A DNA stretch of 27,540 bases from Blastocladiella britannica. Taxonomy: Eukaryota > Blastocladiomycota > Blastocladiomycetes > Blastocladiales > Blastocladiaceae. Below the pieces are notes generated by a model. That model saw only the letters and a program-made list of their open reading frames with translations, made no database searches and had not been told where the DNA came from. The translations under genes were made by a program, and so were the position numbers. The stretch is from positions 1 through 27,540 of the forward strand of contig MU624731.1 in assembly GCA_025349905.2 (NCBI GenBank). The letters are read 5' to 3'. Positions 1-9,949 of the stretch are shown here, in pieces; the first letter of the stretch is position 1; every line of letters starts with the position of its first letter.

Positions 1-24
1 AAAAAAAAAAAAATTGAACAACAG

Positions 25-207
25 ATCCTGACCGCAAAGCTCCTCCGGAACCCGCTCAAGCTTGCGCGCGGAGAGGAAAAGATTGGCCGCGGAACGGCCG
101 AGGTGGATATGGCCAAGGAGTACGCGGCATTGGTCACGGCGGGGGTTGTGCCTGCGTCTACTGTCCTTGCTCCTCGCCCTCCTCCTCCGCCTCCGGGATT
201 GCTCTGA
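25..207 (+). CDS. Last exon of an unidentified gene (5'-partial)
   Basis: An A-run followed by ...AACAACAG gives a plausible 3' splice site ending at 24. From 25 a 60-codon frame runs to TGA at 205-207. The peptide is charged and helix-like at first (RNPLKLARGEEKIGRGTAEV, then DMAKEYAALVTAG) and ends in a proline run (RPPPPPPGLL). I do not recognise the family. The rest of the gene lies left of the window, so intron phase cannot be verified. Frame 3 is also open here and continues to about position 320, so this frame is preferred only because its composition is more protein-like. Confidence 0.45.
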   Translation: MLTAKLLRNPLKLARGEEKIGRGTAEVDMAKEYAALVTAGVVPASTVLAPRPPPPPPGLL

Positions 208-595
208 AATTCATTGCTGGGGAAACAGTCGGCATCATCCCGCGAGAAATGTTTTTGAATATATCAAATTGCGGTGAGCGTACCAGGACGACCGAGTCGA
301 AAATTAAACTAGCAGCATTTTGAAGGCGCCACTCACAAAAAAGCGCAGGGACTTCTGAACCGCAACATCTCAAGACCACCAAACTAATGTAGAAGCATCA
401 AAACCGGCAAGATCACCGCAAGTAGGAATACCGCTTACGTATTCCTCGCGTTCCACCGTTGCCAGGCAGCACCGCAACAAGAACCGAGTGCCGACTACAA
501 ATACCAGCGGCGGCGTCGCATTCCAAACCTTTCCTTGTCCCATATCCTCAGCAGCACCGACTTGCCTCTTTTCAGCTCCACCCCAACTGATCACC
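208..595. other. Intergenic spacer / 5' region of the His-rich gene
   Basis: This 388-bp stretch shows no gene I can defend. It should hold the 3' end of the left-hand gene and the promoter/5'UTR of the next one. The sequence just before the ATG at 596 is pyrimidine- and CA-rich, typical of a leader. An in-frame upstream ATG at 488 exists but is not preferred as the start. Confidence 0.4.
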
Positions 596-1165
596 ATGTC
601 CACTGCTGCCTTCACCACCATCACCGTCCCCGAGCACCACGAGGGGTCCGGCTCGTACTCGTCGTACCCTCCCTCCTCGGGTGAGCACCACCAGCACCAC
701 GCCCAGCACGAGGGTCAGCACCACCAGCAGCATGAGGGCCAGCACAGCGGCTCGCACCAGCAGCACGAGAGCCACCAGGGTCACCAGCAGCACGAGGGCG
801 GTCACTACTCGGGCGGCGCGCACGGCAGCAAGGACGAGGGCTCGTCGTGGTACCAGCACCAGGACAACGGCCAGTGGGCGCCCGGCAAGTACGAGGGTCC
901 CGGCACCGGCTACGACAACGGCCAGTACCACCCGGGCCAGTACCAGCACCAGCACCAGCAGGATGGCGGCAGCAGCAACCCGCTCGACGGCTACTCGGGC
1001 GGCTACCACGCCACCGATTCCGGGGCGTACTCGTCAGCCGGACACCAGGTCGACGTGTCCAGTGCCGCCGTTCCCGACGCGAGCGCGTACACCTCGGGAG
1101 GCGGCGATCACGCCAGCGGCTCGGTCGACTACTCACACATGGTCGTCGCGCACCCTGTTGTGTAA
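596..1165 (+). CDS. His/Gln/Gly-rich low-complexity protein
   Basis: A single-exon gene of 189 codons. Its first ATG in good context (TCACCATGTCC) begins MSTAAFTTITVPEHHEG. Residues about 20-75 are dense in His, Gln, Glu and Gly, with imperfect repeats built from HEGQH and QQHE units. A Gly/Tyr/Gln/Ser-rich second half follows, with YHPGQYQHQ-like and SGGYHAT-like motifs. There is no signal peptide or membrane segment. I recognise no domain. The composition would suit metal binding or a disordered, prion-like role, but that is inference. Codon use matches the neighbouring real genes. An AATAAA lies 11 bp after the stop, and the next gene starts only 111 bp downstream. Starting at 488 would add 36 residues of unlikely composition. 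Confidence 0.72.
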   Translation: MSTAAFTTITVPEHHEGSGSYSSYPPSSGEHHQHHAQHEGQHHQQHEGQHSGSHQQHESHQGHQQHEGGHYSGGAHGSKDEGSSWYQHQDNGQWAPGKYEGPGTGYDNGQYHPGQYQHQHQQDGGSSNPLDGYSGGYHATDSGAYSSAGHQVDVSSAAVPDASAYTSGGGDHASGSVDYSHMVVAHPVV

Positions 1166-1176
1166 AAAAATCCAAC

Positions 1177-1182
1177 AATAAA
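1177..1182 (+). promoter_or_regulatory. Poly(A) signal AATAAA of the His-rich gene
   Basis: Canonical AATAAA 11 bp downstream of the TAA at 1163-1165. It is one of the few canonical signals seen in the window. Confidence 0.6.
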
Positions 1183-1276
1183 ACGCCTCATACGCTCAAA
1201 TGCTTTGCATGATCTATACAATTTGATAAAGGGAAAGGAATCGCTCCTTGCTCCCTGATATTCCCAACACAACTCC

Positions 1277-4200
1277 ATGATTTTAACATCACTGATCTCC
1301 GTGCTCATCCTTTTCGGTGCAGTCGTCCTTGAGGTTGCTCGCGCTCAGGGCGGGGCAACCATCGAGATCGCCGAAATTTATCCATTCTCGACTGCCAATG
1401 ACGATCTTTCAAATAGTCTAGTAGCAGTTCACGACGCGCACCTGCTTGCGATTCGGCATGCGCAAGAGGATGGTTTTTTGCCTGCAGTTAACGTGCGCCT
1501 CCGCCAGTATGATACGTCTGGCACCAGCGCCGTGGCCGACGAGCAAATGTCAGTGTTTTCTGCTGCTGGTACGTCTCCACTTGTTCCCTGGTTATCCAGA
1601 TCCTCAGTTGATTTTCTTCAGATGCCGACAAGCACAATGTTGCTGGGATCCTGGGCCCTGCCTCGAGTATGCAGGTCAAACTTGTGTCGCTTGTGACACA
1701 ACCATTTCAGCTGCCGTTCGTAAATCATATACCATTAACATTTTACAGGAACAGTAGTTAATTCTTGCCATGCTGGATTATGATCCATCAGCATATGTAG
1801 CGCGTATGCTGCATCGTCGTCCTTGTCCAACAAGGAGCAGTTTCCTCATGTGTATCGATTCATGTACACTTCGATCATTGGCGCCCAAGCGACACAAGGC
1901 TTTTTAGCCTACTACAACTGGAATCGCTACACTCTTGTCTATGAGAGCGATAGCGGCTTTGCACTTGAGTGTGCGATACACTTCGTTTTGACATCCCAGT
2001 GAAGCAAAAAACAAAACTCACTCAGCCACTCTCGATCAGTCGCAACTGCGTTGGAAACGTTTGCGGCATCGGCAGGGCAAACAATCCTCGCCAGCTTGGT
2101 CCTGTTTTCACCGACCGTGCAGCCGCAGTGCATGCAATTGATTTTCAAGTCCCTGATCGCGACCGACACCAATATCTTGGTCCTCATTACTGTCACCGAG
2201 CGCGGCCAAAACTTGCTGCAGGACTTGCACCAGCGAAAATGGTTCTCGGATGCGGCTCCTGGCCGTCCCCGCGTCCTGATTACCATGAACTCTCCGATCA
2301 TCGATCTCTATATGTCGTCGCCCGAGCAGGCAAACGAGATCCTGGCCCTTGCGTCTGTATTTGACACTGGGAGCGCGGTTGGGGATGATTCGATCATGCA
2401 AGAGTTCCTGGATGACTACCAGCGCGACCATGGCGCCATCTATCCACCTCACGCAATCGGGACCGATGCCAATTTCATGTTTGGTTACGCGTGCGCCTAC
2501 ACCATGATTGTCGGGCTGCATCGGCTTGCACAACTGTCCCCGTCATCATCCTATGCTGCACTGGCAGCTCACGACCCTGCGGTATGGTCGCACATGTCCC
2601 TCCAGCTGTTCAATGTGACCGAGTCCGTTATTCCGCGGCCACGTAGGCTGTTTACGACCGACGCCAACGGCGACGGGTACATTCAGACGACGGCATTCGG
2701 TCAATTTAATGCGGCCCTACCCAATGCGACGTCGCTCAATGGAACGATTTGCAACGTGTATCCCATTTCCGAACGACCGAAAAACACCGACATCCTTGCC
2801 CCGTGCTTGTTTCCTGGGCTCCCTGTCGGTCAAATACCAAGCGATCGTAGCCCCGCTCCCATCATTGTCCAGATCAACCCCCAGCTCTCGGACTCGACGG
2901 GCACCTCCATGGTTATCATCGCCTCGCTTTCCAGCGTCCTCATTCTCGGGTCGGGCTCTGCCTTCTTTTATTTCCGCGCGCATGCTGGTATCAAGCAAAC
3001 GCAATGGCCGGTCAATTTGGCGCTTCACGGCACGGGGTTGCTATTTAACGTGCAAGTACTGCTCGAGGTCGGGATCCCAACGCCACTCGGCTGCATGGCC
3101 CAGAGCATCGTCTGGAGCGCCGCGGTGGGGATTGCGTACATTCTGTTTTACGTCCAAGCCAAGATCGTGGCACGGGCTATCAACTCTCAGCACCGCATCG
3201 GGTCGCCGCTCGTCCACAAACCGTCGTCGGCAAGCGCGTTTTCGGCCGTCTCCAAGCATGGAACCCAGTTGACGAGCAAAGTCCGCAACCGAACCATCTC
3301 GTGGGCGGTCCGACCGAGGAATCGGTCGTCGCAGTCCCAAGTATCCACTGAGCCGCCGCGGACGCGCGAGCAAGAGTTTCTTGACAACTTTTCGCTGGTC
3401 GATGGGACGCGTGGCGTGGCGCCCGCGGTCAAGACCATGATGCAGTACGCCGCGACGCCAATCTTTGCGTACATTCTCGCCATCGCCGCGTCCATCTACA
3501 TGTGCCAGCCCACCACCAAAGTCGAAATGCTCGGAAAAGATATGGCGCAGACCGTCTGCTCGTGCAAGTCATTCTCGATCAATCTGTGTCAGAGCGGCGT
3601 GTACTTGATGAATGCGTCGATGATTCTGGCCACGGGACAGCTGGTCATCAAGCACCGCAAAGTCCAATTCAACTCCCGGGTCATGGCGCGCATTGGGGCC
3701 GCGATGCTCAACTTGAGCGTCATTTTGACCGTGCTATTTGGATTTGGGGTCGCGCCGGCGACCCGGTGGCTGTACTCATTCTTTGCGGTCCTCCGAGTGT
3801 ACAGCGTACTGTCCACCATCGCCATCTTTACGCTCCCGCTCTGCGTCCGCATGTACTCCATCTCCAAGCAAGGCGGCTCCGTTTCGACGATGCCGACCGC
3901 TGGGTCCACCGATTCGCTCACCGAGTGCGTGATGCAGCTTCGGTCCGGTCGGGCTCCGGGATCGGCCTCCTCTGCTGCAACCGCGTCGCCAACAGCTGCA
4001 GCAGCAAAAACAGCCACGGAAAAGCCGACGGACCTCACGAAGGCCGCTTTTACTGCGACTGGAGACGGGTCGGCGATTCGAAAGGAGCCAGGGATCCTCG
4101 CCACTCGCTTCGACGTCGCCGTGTCTCCCAGCCCGGCCGCATCTCCCTTGTTTGTATTTGGCACCGTGTCCCACACTCCGATCGCCGAGGAATCCGACGT

Positions 4201-4868
4201 CCCTACCGAGTTGCCCGAGGCGCACACGGTGCCGGCCGGCGGTTCCGAGCAGCAGCACGGTGGTCATGCGAACCCAGGAAGTGCTGGCAGTGGTGGCAGC
4301 GTGCGATATTTCGTGGCCAGCGTCTCCAAGACGCTCCCGCGACCCGAACAGCTCCACCTGTCACCGCACGACCCACTGTGGGCAACCTATAAAGCATACG
4401 TGCGGGCACATCAACAGGGAGGTGGCGCGTCGCTTCGACGTCGGCACGGACCGCAGTTGCAGCCGCCGCCCGAGGGTCATGCATGGTCCAGTCTGGGGAT
4501 ACTGACGGTTGGTGGTTGTCTGGAGGACGACGTTCGCATTGTATTGTGCTCGGGTTCGCCAGAAGATGTGCGCACTATTTTCATTCACCTTGGCCAACGC
4601 TGCTATTCACCGTGTATCGATATAGGACATGAAACGAGTCGCTGGGCCCGCTCGGTCATTCGACATGATCTCGGTCGCAAAGCAGGACCGGTCTCAGCAG
4701 GAATTGCTGCAGGACCAACGTCACCACCGCGTATCTCTGTTATACTGCCGAACCAGAGAAGAGTTCTGTGTGCTCCGGTTTGGCACGCAGGCCGAGTATC
4801 GCGAGTTCTGTACCATTGTCCGACCGCGGCCCATGCACGACATTAACTTGATGATGAGTGTCATTTGA
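1277..4868 (+). CDS. Class C (GABA-B receptor-like) G-protein coupled receptor
   Basis: Five exons are inferred: 1277-1568, 1622-1715, 1792-1970, 2040-4567 and 4626-4868, giving about 1111 residues. A signal peptide (MILTSLISVLILFGAVV...) is followed by a periplasmic-binding/ANF-receptor domain (about 25-470) with typical pieces such as GILGPASSMQ, QFPHVYRF and YNWNRYTLVYESDSG. Seven hydrophobic segments follow near residues 479-500, 514-533, 539-561 (with LGC at the TM3 start), 655-676, 709-726, 738-759 and 765-791. This is the metabotropic GABA-B-like architecture: extracellular ligand sensing coupled to G proteins at the plasma membrane. Unusual points are a TM3-TM4 cytoplasmic loop of about 90 residues and a C-terminal tail of about 320 residues whose end might be PH-like (weak). 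The ligand cannot be read from the sequence. The exon 2/3 join restores the family pattern QLP..SAYAASSSLS. The last donor (GTGCGC at 4568) is the least certain. Confidence 0.88.
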
Positions 4869-5344
4869 ATAGAATGTATACCATTTTTTTGCAGTGAGTC
4901 TTTTGCTCGTCCTCTTTCATAAATATGACACAACAAAATCGCATACTTCTCTTTCAACCATGAGACGACTCTCTTTTTTGAGAAAAAAATGAACATGCTC
5001 TTTGCAGTTGATGCTGCCCTTATGTCACCCGATCTGGTGGTTGGCTTTGCGAATGCGGCGGTTGCTCTGACCCCAGTGGCCGAACGCCGAGGCCATGGAC
5101 GTTGACCTGGAGGACATTCCTGCTCTCTATGCCAGTGCAGTGGCGTCTCCTGATGCGGAGGAGACGGATATTCCAGGTGCACTCGTGGCCTTGCTCGACT
5201 TGGCAGCTCTATCGAAAGAGGGTGCCTTTCCAAACGCCAATGGTGACCTGGACATGCAATGTACCCGTGCAATCGCCACCGTGGGCGGTTGGGATCGTAG
5301 TTTGGAGATTCTTGAAATTGCCGCTGGCAAGGACAAGTTGCCCG

Positions 5345-5361
5345 CTCTCTCTCTCTCTCTC
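5345..5361. repeat. CT dinucleotide microsatellite
   Basis: A short (CT)n run sits exactly where the plus-strand reading of the decayed gene changes frame, so slippage here is a natural explanation for the frameshift. Confidence 0.7.
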
Positions 5362-5481
5362 TTTCGTGCCGTGGTCCGCATGTGTTTTTGGCGAGCTCGA
5401 GGTACTCAAGGCCATTGCCGCGCCCCCACCAACTCGGGAGTGGTGCTCGGACTTGATGCGTTCTCACAGGCTGCCTCTTAC

Positions 5482-5942
5482 CAATGAGGACGTGTCCCCG
5501 ATCATGATCATGGAAAACTCGTGTAGGGCCACAATGCCAGACAAGTCCTGCGGCGGCTTGTACTTGCCCATGGCCTGGACGACCTTGCCCAGCAGGCCAT
5601 CGTAGTTGGCCGGGAGGATCTTCTTGTTGAGCTCCATCATGAACAAATCCTCAATCTCGGCAAACACCGCGAACGAGCAATACAAGGCCGGCTCGTTGGC
5701 CACGCTGGCCTTCTTGGCAAGGCCTTCGACCTTTTCCAGAATGGTGTTAAACCGGTCTCTAAAAATTTCACGCAGTATGTCAGTAAAAAAAACAAAAGAA
5801 ACATACCCAGAACATCCCAGCCCCGATCCCCAAGGCGCTTGATGGTGCCTTAATCCATAAGAATCTGGAGCGGTTGCTTGAGCGCCAGGAGGTGGGCGAC
5901 GGCGCCTTGCGTGCTGGACCAGCGGGTCACGTACAAGAGCAA
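5482..5942 (-). mobile_element. hAT-family transposase-like remnant
   Basis: Read on the minus strand, about 5937-5850 encodes YVTRWSSTQGAVAHLLALKQ, which resembles the hAT motif TRWNSTY.ML.RLLELK. A TAA interrupts the frame, which continues as GTIKRLGDRGWDVL. A likely 48-bp intron (5759-5806, GTATGT...TTTTTAG) leads to DRFNTILEKVEGLAKKASV, then FAVFAEIEDLFMMELNKK and a region ending IMIGDTSSL at a GTAAGA donor at 5481. W-D-L, L..+e.l.k.aS and a downstream helical block fit the hAT catalytic-domain C-terminal half. The upstream DDE part, the BED finger and the downstream dimerisation part are missing, and the stop codon and phase mismatch show it is inactive. I see no terminal inverted repeats or 8-bp target duplication. 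Low similarity leaves open another origin, such as a domesticated gene. Confidence 0.5.
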
Positions 5943-6562
5943 TGACCACCAGGGACCTGTGGTTGTTCCGACCGCGACTTGGTGAACGTGTCCAGCCTCG
6001 CGACAGCATCGCCGGTGACTGTCCGTGCCGCAACCAAGGATCCGCTGGTGATCACGTTCGCCGCGGAGAACTTCGTCAAGGTCGACAAGCCGGCCGAGCA
6101 AGGAGCCCCCGACGGACCTGGTTGCGGGGCGACGATGGCGGGCGAGCTGGAGGTCTACTCGCTCGGTACGGTTTCGTTCTTTTCCTTTTTTCCTGCTCCT
6201 ATCAACCCGTTTCTGATCTACCTTGCCTTTCGCTTGCACACAGCCTGCCGCCATGAAGCGGGCCCACAAGGAAGTCGGGGACGCGGAGCCTGCTGCCGGC
6301 GAGGAAGACGTCGACGGGTCTGACGAGGAGGCCGCTGGTCGCGTCGCCAAGCACCCGCACCTGGCGTGATGCGGTTTTTGTATATGGATTCCGCTTAGGT
6401 CAAGGTTGAATGTAAAATGCTGTCCGATTCACAAAGCATACAAGCATACACGACGGGGCTATATTTCTCCCCCAGTGCTCGCACGGGTGCGCCGTTAAAA
6501 AAGGTGGAGGTGCGAAAAGTCATTCCGATCCGCCGCTCTTTTTCGAAGGCAAAAAAAAAATA

Positions 6563-7547
6563 ATGCCATTTGCCAACCCGACCGACCCATCCGACGTGGC
6601 CAAGTGCGTCGCCCGGCTTCGTGCTCATGTTCCGGCCCCGGACGACTTCCCTCGGCCCAATAAAGCCGGGGTCCTGGCGCCACTGTTCCACTGCCAGCGC
6701 CGGGGGTTGGTGCTGATCATGACCCAGCGGTCCACGCGGCTGCGCTCCCACTGTACGTGCACTTCACACATTGAGGAGCTAGATGGATCACTGACTCGAT
6801 ATGGCAATTAGAAAACTTTAGCGGGCGAGGTCGCGTTCCCTGGGTACGCCCAACTGACCAAACCAACACAGCAGTAAACTGACACGTCTGGTAAAGAGGC
6901 AAATGGGACCCGACCGACGCCTCGATCCTCGCGACTGCCCTCCGTGAATCGCACGAAGAGATCGGGCTGCACCCGTCCGACGCCGAGTACTTGACGACGT
7001 TACAGCCCAACGTGTCCCGGATCAACTCGATCGTGTACCCGGTGGTGGCCGCCGTTTACACGCGGTACTGGAACGCGTTAACCGCCGATGATCTTATTGC
7101 AAAGTATTTGGTGGCGAATGAGGCCGAAGTGAACGCGATCTTTGCGGTCCCTTTGGCCACGTTCATGAACGATGGCGCACAGCACTCGTCGTTCACCATG
7201 CACTGGTTGCGGTCGACGTGGCAGTTCCACGAGTTTATGGTTCCGTGGCAGCTCGGGGATGGCGGGGAGGACGTGGCCGAGTTCAGGGTGTGGGGATTGA
7301 CGGCCGGGTTCTCGATCGCTTTGGTACATGGCCCTTTCTCTACTGGTGCGATCCAGACAAAAGCTGACTGATATTAGAACAGACCATGATCGCCATGGAC
7401 GCAGCGCCCGAGTACCAAGTGATGGCGCCAGGTCAGCGCCCGCCCGCCGAAATGGTGCAGCAGTGGCGCGACAGTGCCGAAAGTGCGGCCGATCCAATCC
7501 CCGCAGCCCTCTCCACCACCTCCCGTCTCATCAAGCCCAAAATGTAA
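6563..7547 (+). CDS. PCD1: Nudix hydrolase, coenzyme A diphosphatase type (PCD1/NUDT7/NUDT8)
   Basis: Four exons are inferred: 6563-6752, 6822-6843 (22 bp), 6897-7323 and 7383-7547, giving 267 residues. The joined protein carries the CoA-pyrophosphatase signature that precedes the Nudix box, L.MTQRS...R...GEVAFPGG, then DPTD and ALRESHEEIGL, the Mg-binding helix with the family's usual spacing. WGLTAG further on is typical of the same family. Enzymes of this class cleave CoA or oxidised CoA derivatives to 3',5'-ADP and phosphopantetheine, in peroxisomes or mitochondria. No obvious PTS1 is seen at the C-terminus (LIKPKM) and no clear presequence, so location is open. The 22-bp exon encodes the heart of the signature (GEVAFPG). 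The last acceptor was placed at AACAG (7382), because the TTAG five bases earlier would lead to an immediate stop. Confidence 0.9.
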
Positions 7548-7566
7548 AAAAAAAAAAAAAAAAAAA
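7546..7566. repeat. Homopolymeric A tract (21 bp) between convergent genes
   Basis: An uninterrupted A-run begins within the Nudix stop codon (TAA) and fills most of the 36-bp gap to the sorting nexin stop. On the minus strand it is a T-run just after the sorting nexin stop. Confidence 0.85.
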
Positions 7567-7583
7567 TTGGAATGAATTGATGA

Positions 7584-9949
7584 TTACTCCAAGTCACTCG
7601 GCACCGCCCCCACGTACTCCCTGGCGTCGGTCCACCCACGCAAGTTGCGGCGTGCCCACTCGGCGTGCGTGCGAGCGGTGGCCAGCAAGATGGCGCGCAC
7701 GTCATGCATTTTCTGGCGCTGGAACCGGTCCAGGTCGTGAGCGACGGCTTCCGCCGCCTGCACCACGTCGTTGGCCTGCCGTTCCCGTTGCTGCTCCAAA
7801 AGAGCCACCACGTCGCGGGTCTTGGCCAGGTTGGATCGGCGCGTGGCTTCCGGGTCGTTGTCGAGCATCGCCGATAACTTGTCGGAAAGCGCGGCCACGA
7901 TCCCAGTCCCGCCTGTTGCTGGTGGGAGTCCGCTGCGTCGACCGGTCGTTGATTCGTGCAAGTGGTACTCGGCCGACGACGCCGGTCCACTGGCGCCAAT
8001 GGCAGTCGCCCCAGGTGGGACCGGTGGCAGTGGGGATGTGGCCCCCGAGATCGGCGACGACGATCCGGCGGAAGCGTACCCTTCGCGGCGGAGCGCGTCC
8101 ACGAGTCGCTGCGCGTCGGCGTCGGCGCGTTCCAGCTGGGCCAGTGCGGCGCGCTTGGACTCGAGCGCGTCAATGGTCCCTTCGAGCGCCAGCTGCAGCT
8201 CGGTGCGGTACCGCAGCACGCCCTTCACCACCTCGGCAAACTGCACGTACTCGTGCCACCGCTCGCCGATCGTCTCCTCCATGCCGTGGGACAGCCGCGC
8301 CGTGGACGCGTGCATCGTGTCGTACGCGGTGCCGACCTTGTCCAGCGCGGCAGCGACAGCGGGGGCTTCGGACAGCGAGAGCGCATTGTAGGCTGCCGAC
8401 AGTTCGGCGTAGTCCGAGCATACTGTTCAAATTTTTTTTTTTTTTGTTTTTTTGTTTTTTTTTGTGAGTCGTTTGTCCTCACCAATAGAAAATGAACAGA
8501 GCATACCCTCCGCATACCGCCGCGCCAACCGACGGTGCGGCTTCTCGACGCTGTCCTTGATCACCGTCTCGAACTTGTGCGTGAACGCCTCGGCGTCCAC
8601 GAATTTCGGGTCGGGCCGTTTCACCGCAGTCGCCGCCGGCCGACTACTCCCCCCACCGGCCACATGTCCCGCAGCGGCTCCTAACGTCGCCATCAGTCCA
8701 CCCACAATCCCCGACGCGCCTCCACCGCCCCCACCCGCCCCATCGACCGCCACCAGCGCGGGTCCCGCAGCAGTCCCCCCTGCTCCCGTGGCCGACGATT
8801 TCTGCGGCAGCGACGCGACCTTGGCCGCATGTAGCACGTCGGCCCACAGTGCCGCCGGGTCCAGGAACCGGTGCACCAGGTGATCGGCGGCCAGGATCGG
8901 GTGCCAAGCCAGCCGGTTCAGGAACGACGCCAGCATGCGCTTGCGCTTGTCAATGGTGACCGGGTCTTGCTTGGCGCGGGTGGGTTTGGTGGCGTAGTCG
9001 GCGAGCGAGTGTTTTTCGGGGATTGGCGGGAGTAACAGGGTTGGGTACAGCTTGGCGAGGGATTTGCGGAGCGACGCAAAGTCGCTGTACCGACGCTTGA
9101 GCTCGCGATCCTTTTTTTTTTTTTTTTGTCAGTATGGTTGGACACAAAGTAGCCGAAAAAGTGGACAAAAAGTACCCCATATCGGATCAGGTACGCGGTA
9201 TAGCTCGACCCCGACCCGTCGTGCGCCTTGACCGCGTCCACGACCGACAACAGCGGCCGAGCGGCCGGCGACGGAGCGCCCGGAACCTCGATCGCCAACC
9301 CCCCACCCGTCCCGTACGCCGGGTGGTTCTGCTTGATGGTGTCCAGCGACACTTCAATGCTGCAGCAAAAGCCCGGCGTCGATGCGTTCCGTTGGGATGC
9401 CGATGCGGGCGTGGCCGTAAGTTGCGACAGAGAGCCCCCAGGACCAGTCATCATCAGCGACGACGACGATCCGCGCGACAGACCGCCACCACCGTCGGTC
9501 GAGTCGCCCGACGCAGTGGACGTCATGGCGGCCGCGGTGGTCACGGCGCGGCGGGCGGCGGTCGGTGGCGGTGGAGTCGGAGCCGCTGGGTACATGGGAG
9601 CCGGTCCGGGAGCGGCTGAACCTAGCGGTAAGAGAGACGGGTTCGATTGAAGGTGGGGCCGCGATCCGGCCGTTTCCGCGGCATACGACGCCGGAGTCAC
9701 GGTGGACGACGATCCGGAGTGCATTTGCAACGACGACGGCGACCCAAAGTAGGTGCCCGTGGTCGGATTGGCGACGAGTGGGTTGTTGCTGGACGGTTGT
9801 GACGGCGACCCGAGATCGAGCAGAGAGGCGTTGGGCGTCGGGAACGAGTCGGTGGACGCAGAGCCCGTCGTCGTTGTCGTCGGACCAGTGGTCGGACCAG
9901 TTGGACCAGTGGCGGTCGTGGCGTGGTTGTTACGAGCAGGCCGGGGCAT
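7584..9949 (-). CDS. SNX41: PX-BAR sorting nexin, Snx41/Atg20-like
   Basis: Three exons on the minus strand: 9176-9949, 8507-9110 and 7584-8422, giving 738 residues. The first 200 or so residues are Ser/Thr/Pro/Ala-rich and probably disordered. A PX domain follows (about 205-345): SSYTAYLIRYG joins across the first intron to DRELKRRYSDF, then PPIPEKHSLADYA and KRKRMLASFLNRLAWHP. RRYSDF carries the PI3P-binding Arg. The C-terminal 300 residues form long helices typical of a BAR domain (for example VALLEQQRERQANDVVQAA and QKMHDVRAILLATARTHAEW). PPIPEKH with RKRML.FLNR is characteristic of Snx41/Atg20, which act with Snx4 in endosome-to-Golgi recycling and selective autophagy. The two paralogues cannot be separated here. 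The gene is convergent with the Nudix gene and divergent from the EF-hand gene. Confidence 0.87.

Larger units (their letters stand above)
4989..6369 (+). pseudogene. Decayed gene, split by a hAT-like fragment
   Basis: Protein-like plus-strand segments appear in different frames. ATG at 4989 opens MNMLFAVDAALMSPDLVVGF. The reading shifts near 5085 to the frame starting AMDVDLEDIPALYASAV, which runs to AAGKDKLP at about 5343. After a CT microsatellite it shifts again, to LEVLKAIAAPPPTREWCSDL and LPLTNED (ending about 5490). After the antisense insert it resumes near 5976 with DLVNVSSLATASPVTVRAA and KDPLVITFAAENFVKV. An excellent intron lies at 6166-6243 (GTACGG...CACACAG), but the following acidic tail (AAMKRAHKEVGD to the TGA at 6367-6369) is in the wrong phase for it. 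The simplest reading is a broken gene with at least two frameshifts and an insertion. Alternatives are a multi-exon gene with unseen introns, or two separate small genes. The family is not recognised. Confidence 0.5.

Noticed and set aside
488..595. Upstream ATG extending the His-rich protein by 36 residues
   Set aside because: The extension has leader-like composition and no domain; the ATG at 596 has the better context and starts the compositionally uniform protein.
2051..4846. A single uninterrupted exon to 4846 as the GPCR C-terminus
   Set aside because: The last part of this frame loses protein-like composition, whereas the adjacent frame from 4626 to 4868 gives an ordered peptide (RVSLLYCRTREEFCVLRFG). 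A 58-bp GT-AG intron joins them in phase.
5464..6033. A single 189-codon minus-strand gene here
   Set aside because: Its first half is Arg/Pro-rich shadow sequence that reads through an obvious 48-bp intron. Only the parts in the hAT-like frames look coding, and they contain a stop.
7346..7377. 32-bp intron (GTGCGA...ATTAG) in the Nudix gene
   Set aside because: Far shorter than any other intron. Using GTACAT at 7324 with AACAG at 7382 gives a normal 59-bp intron and keeps the frame.
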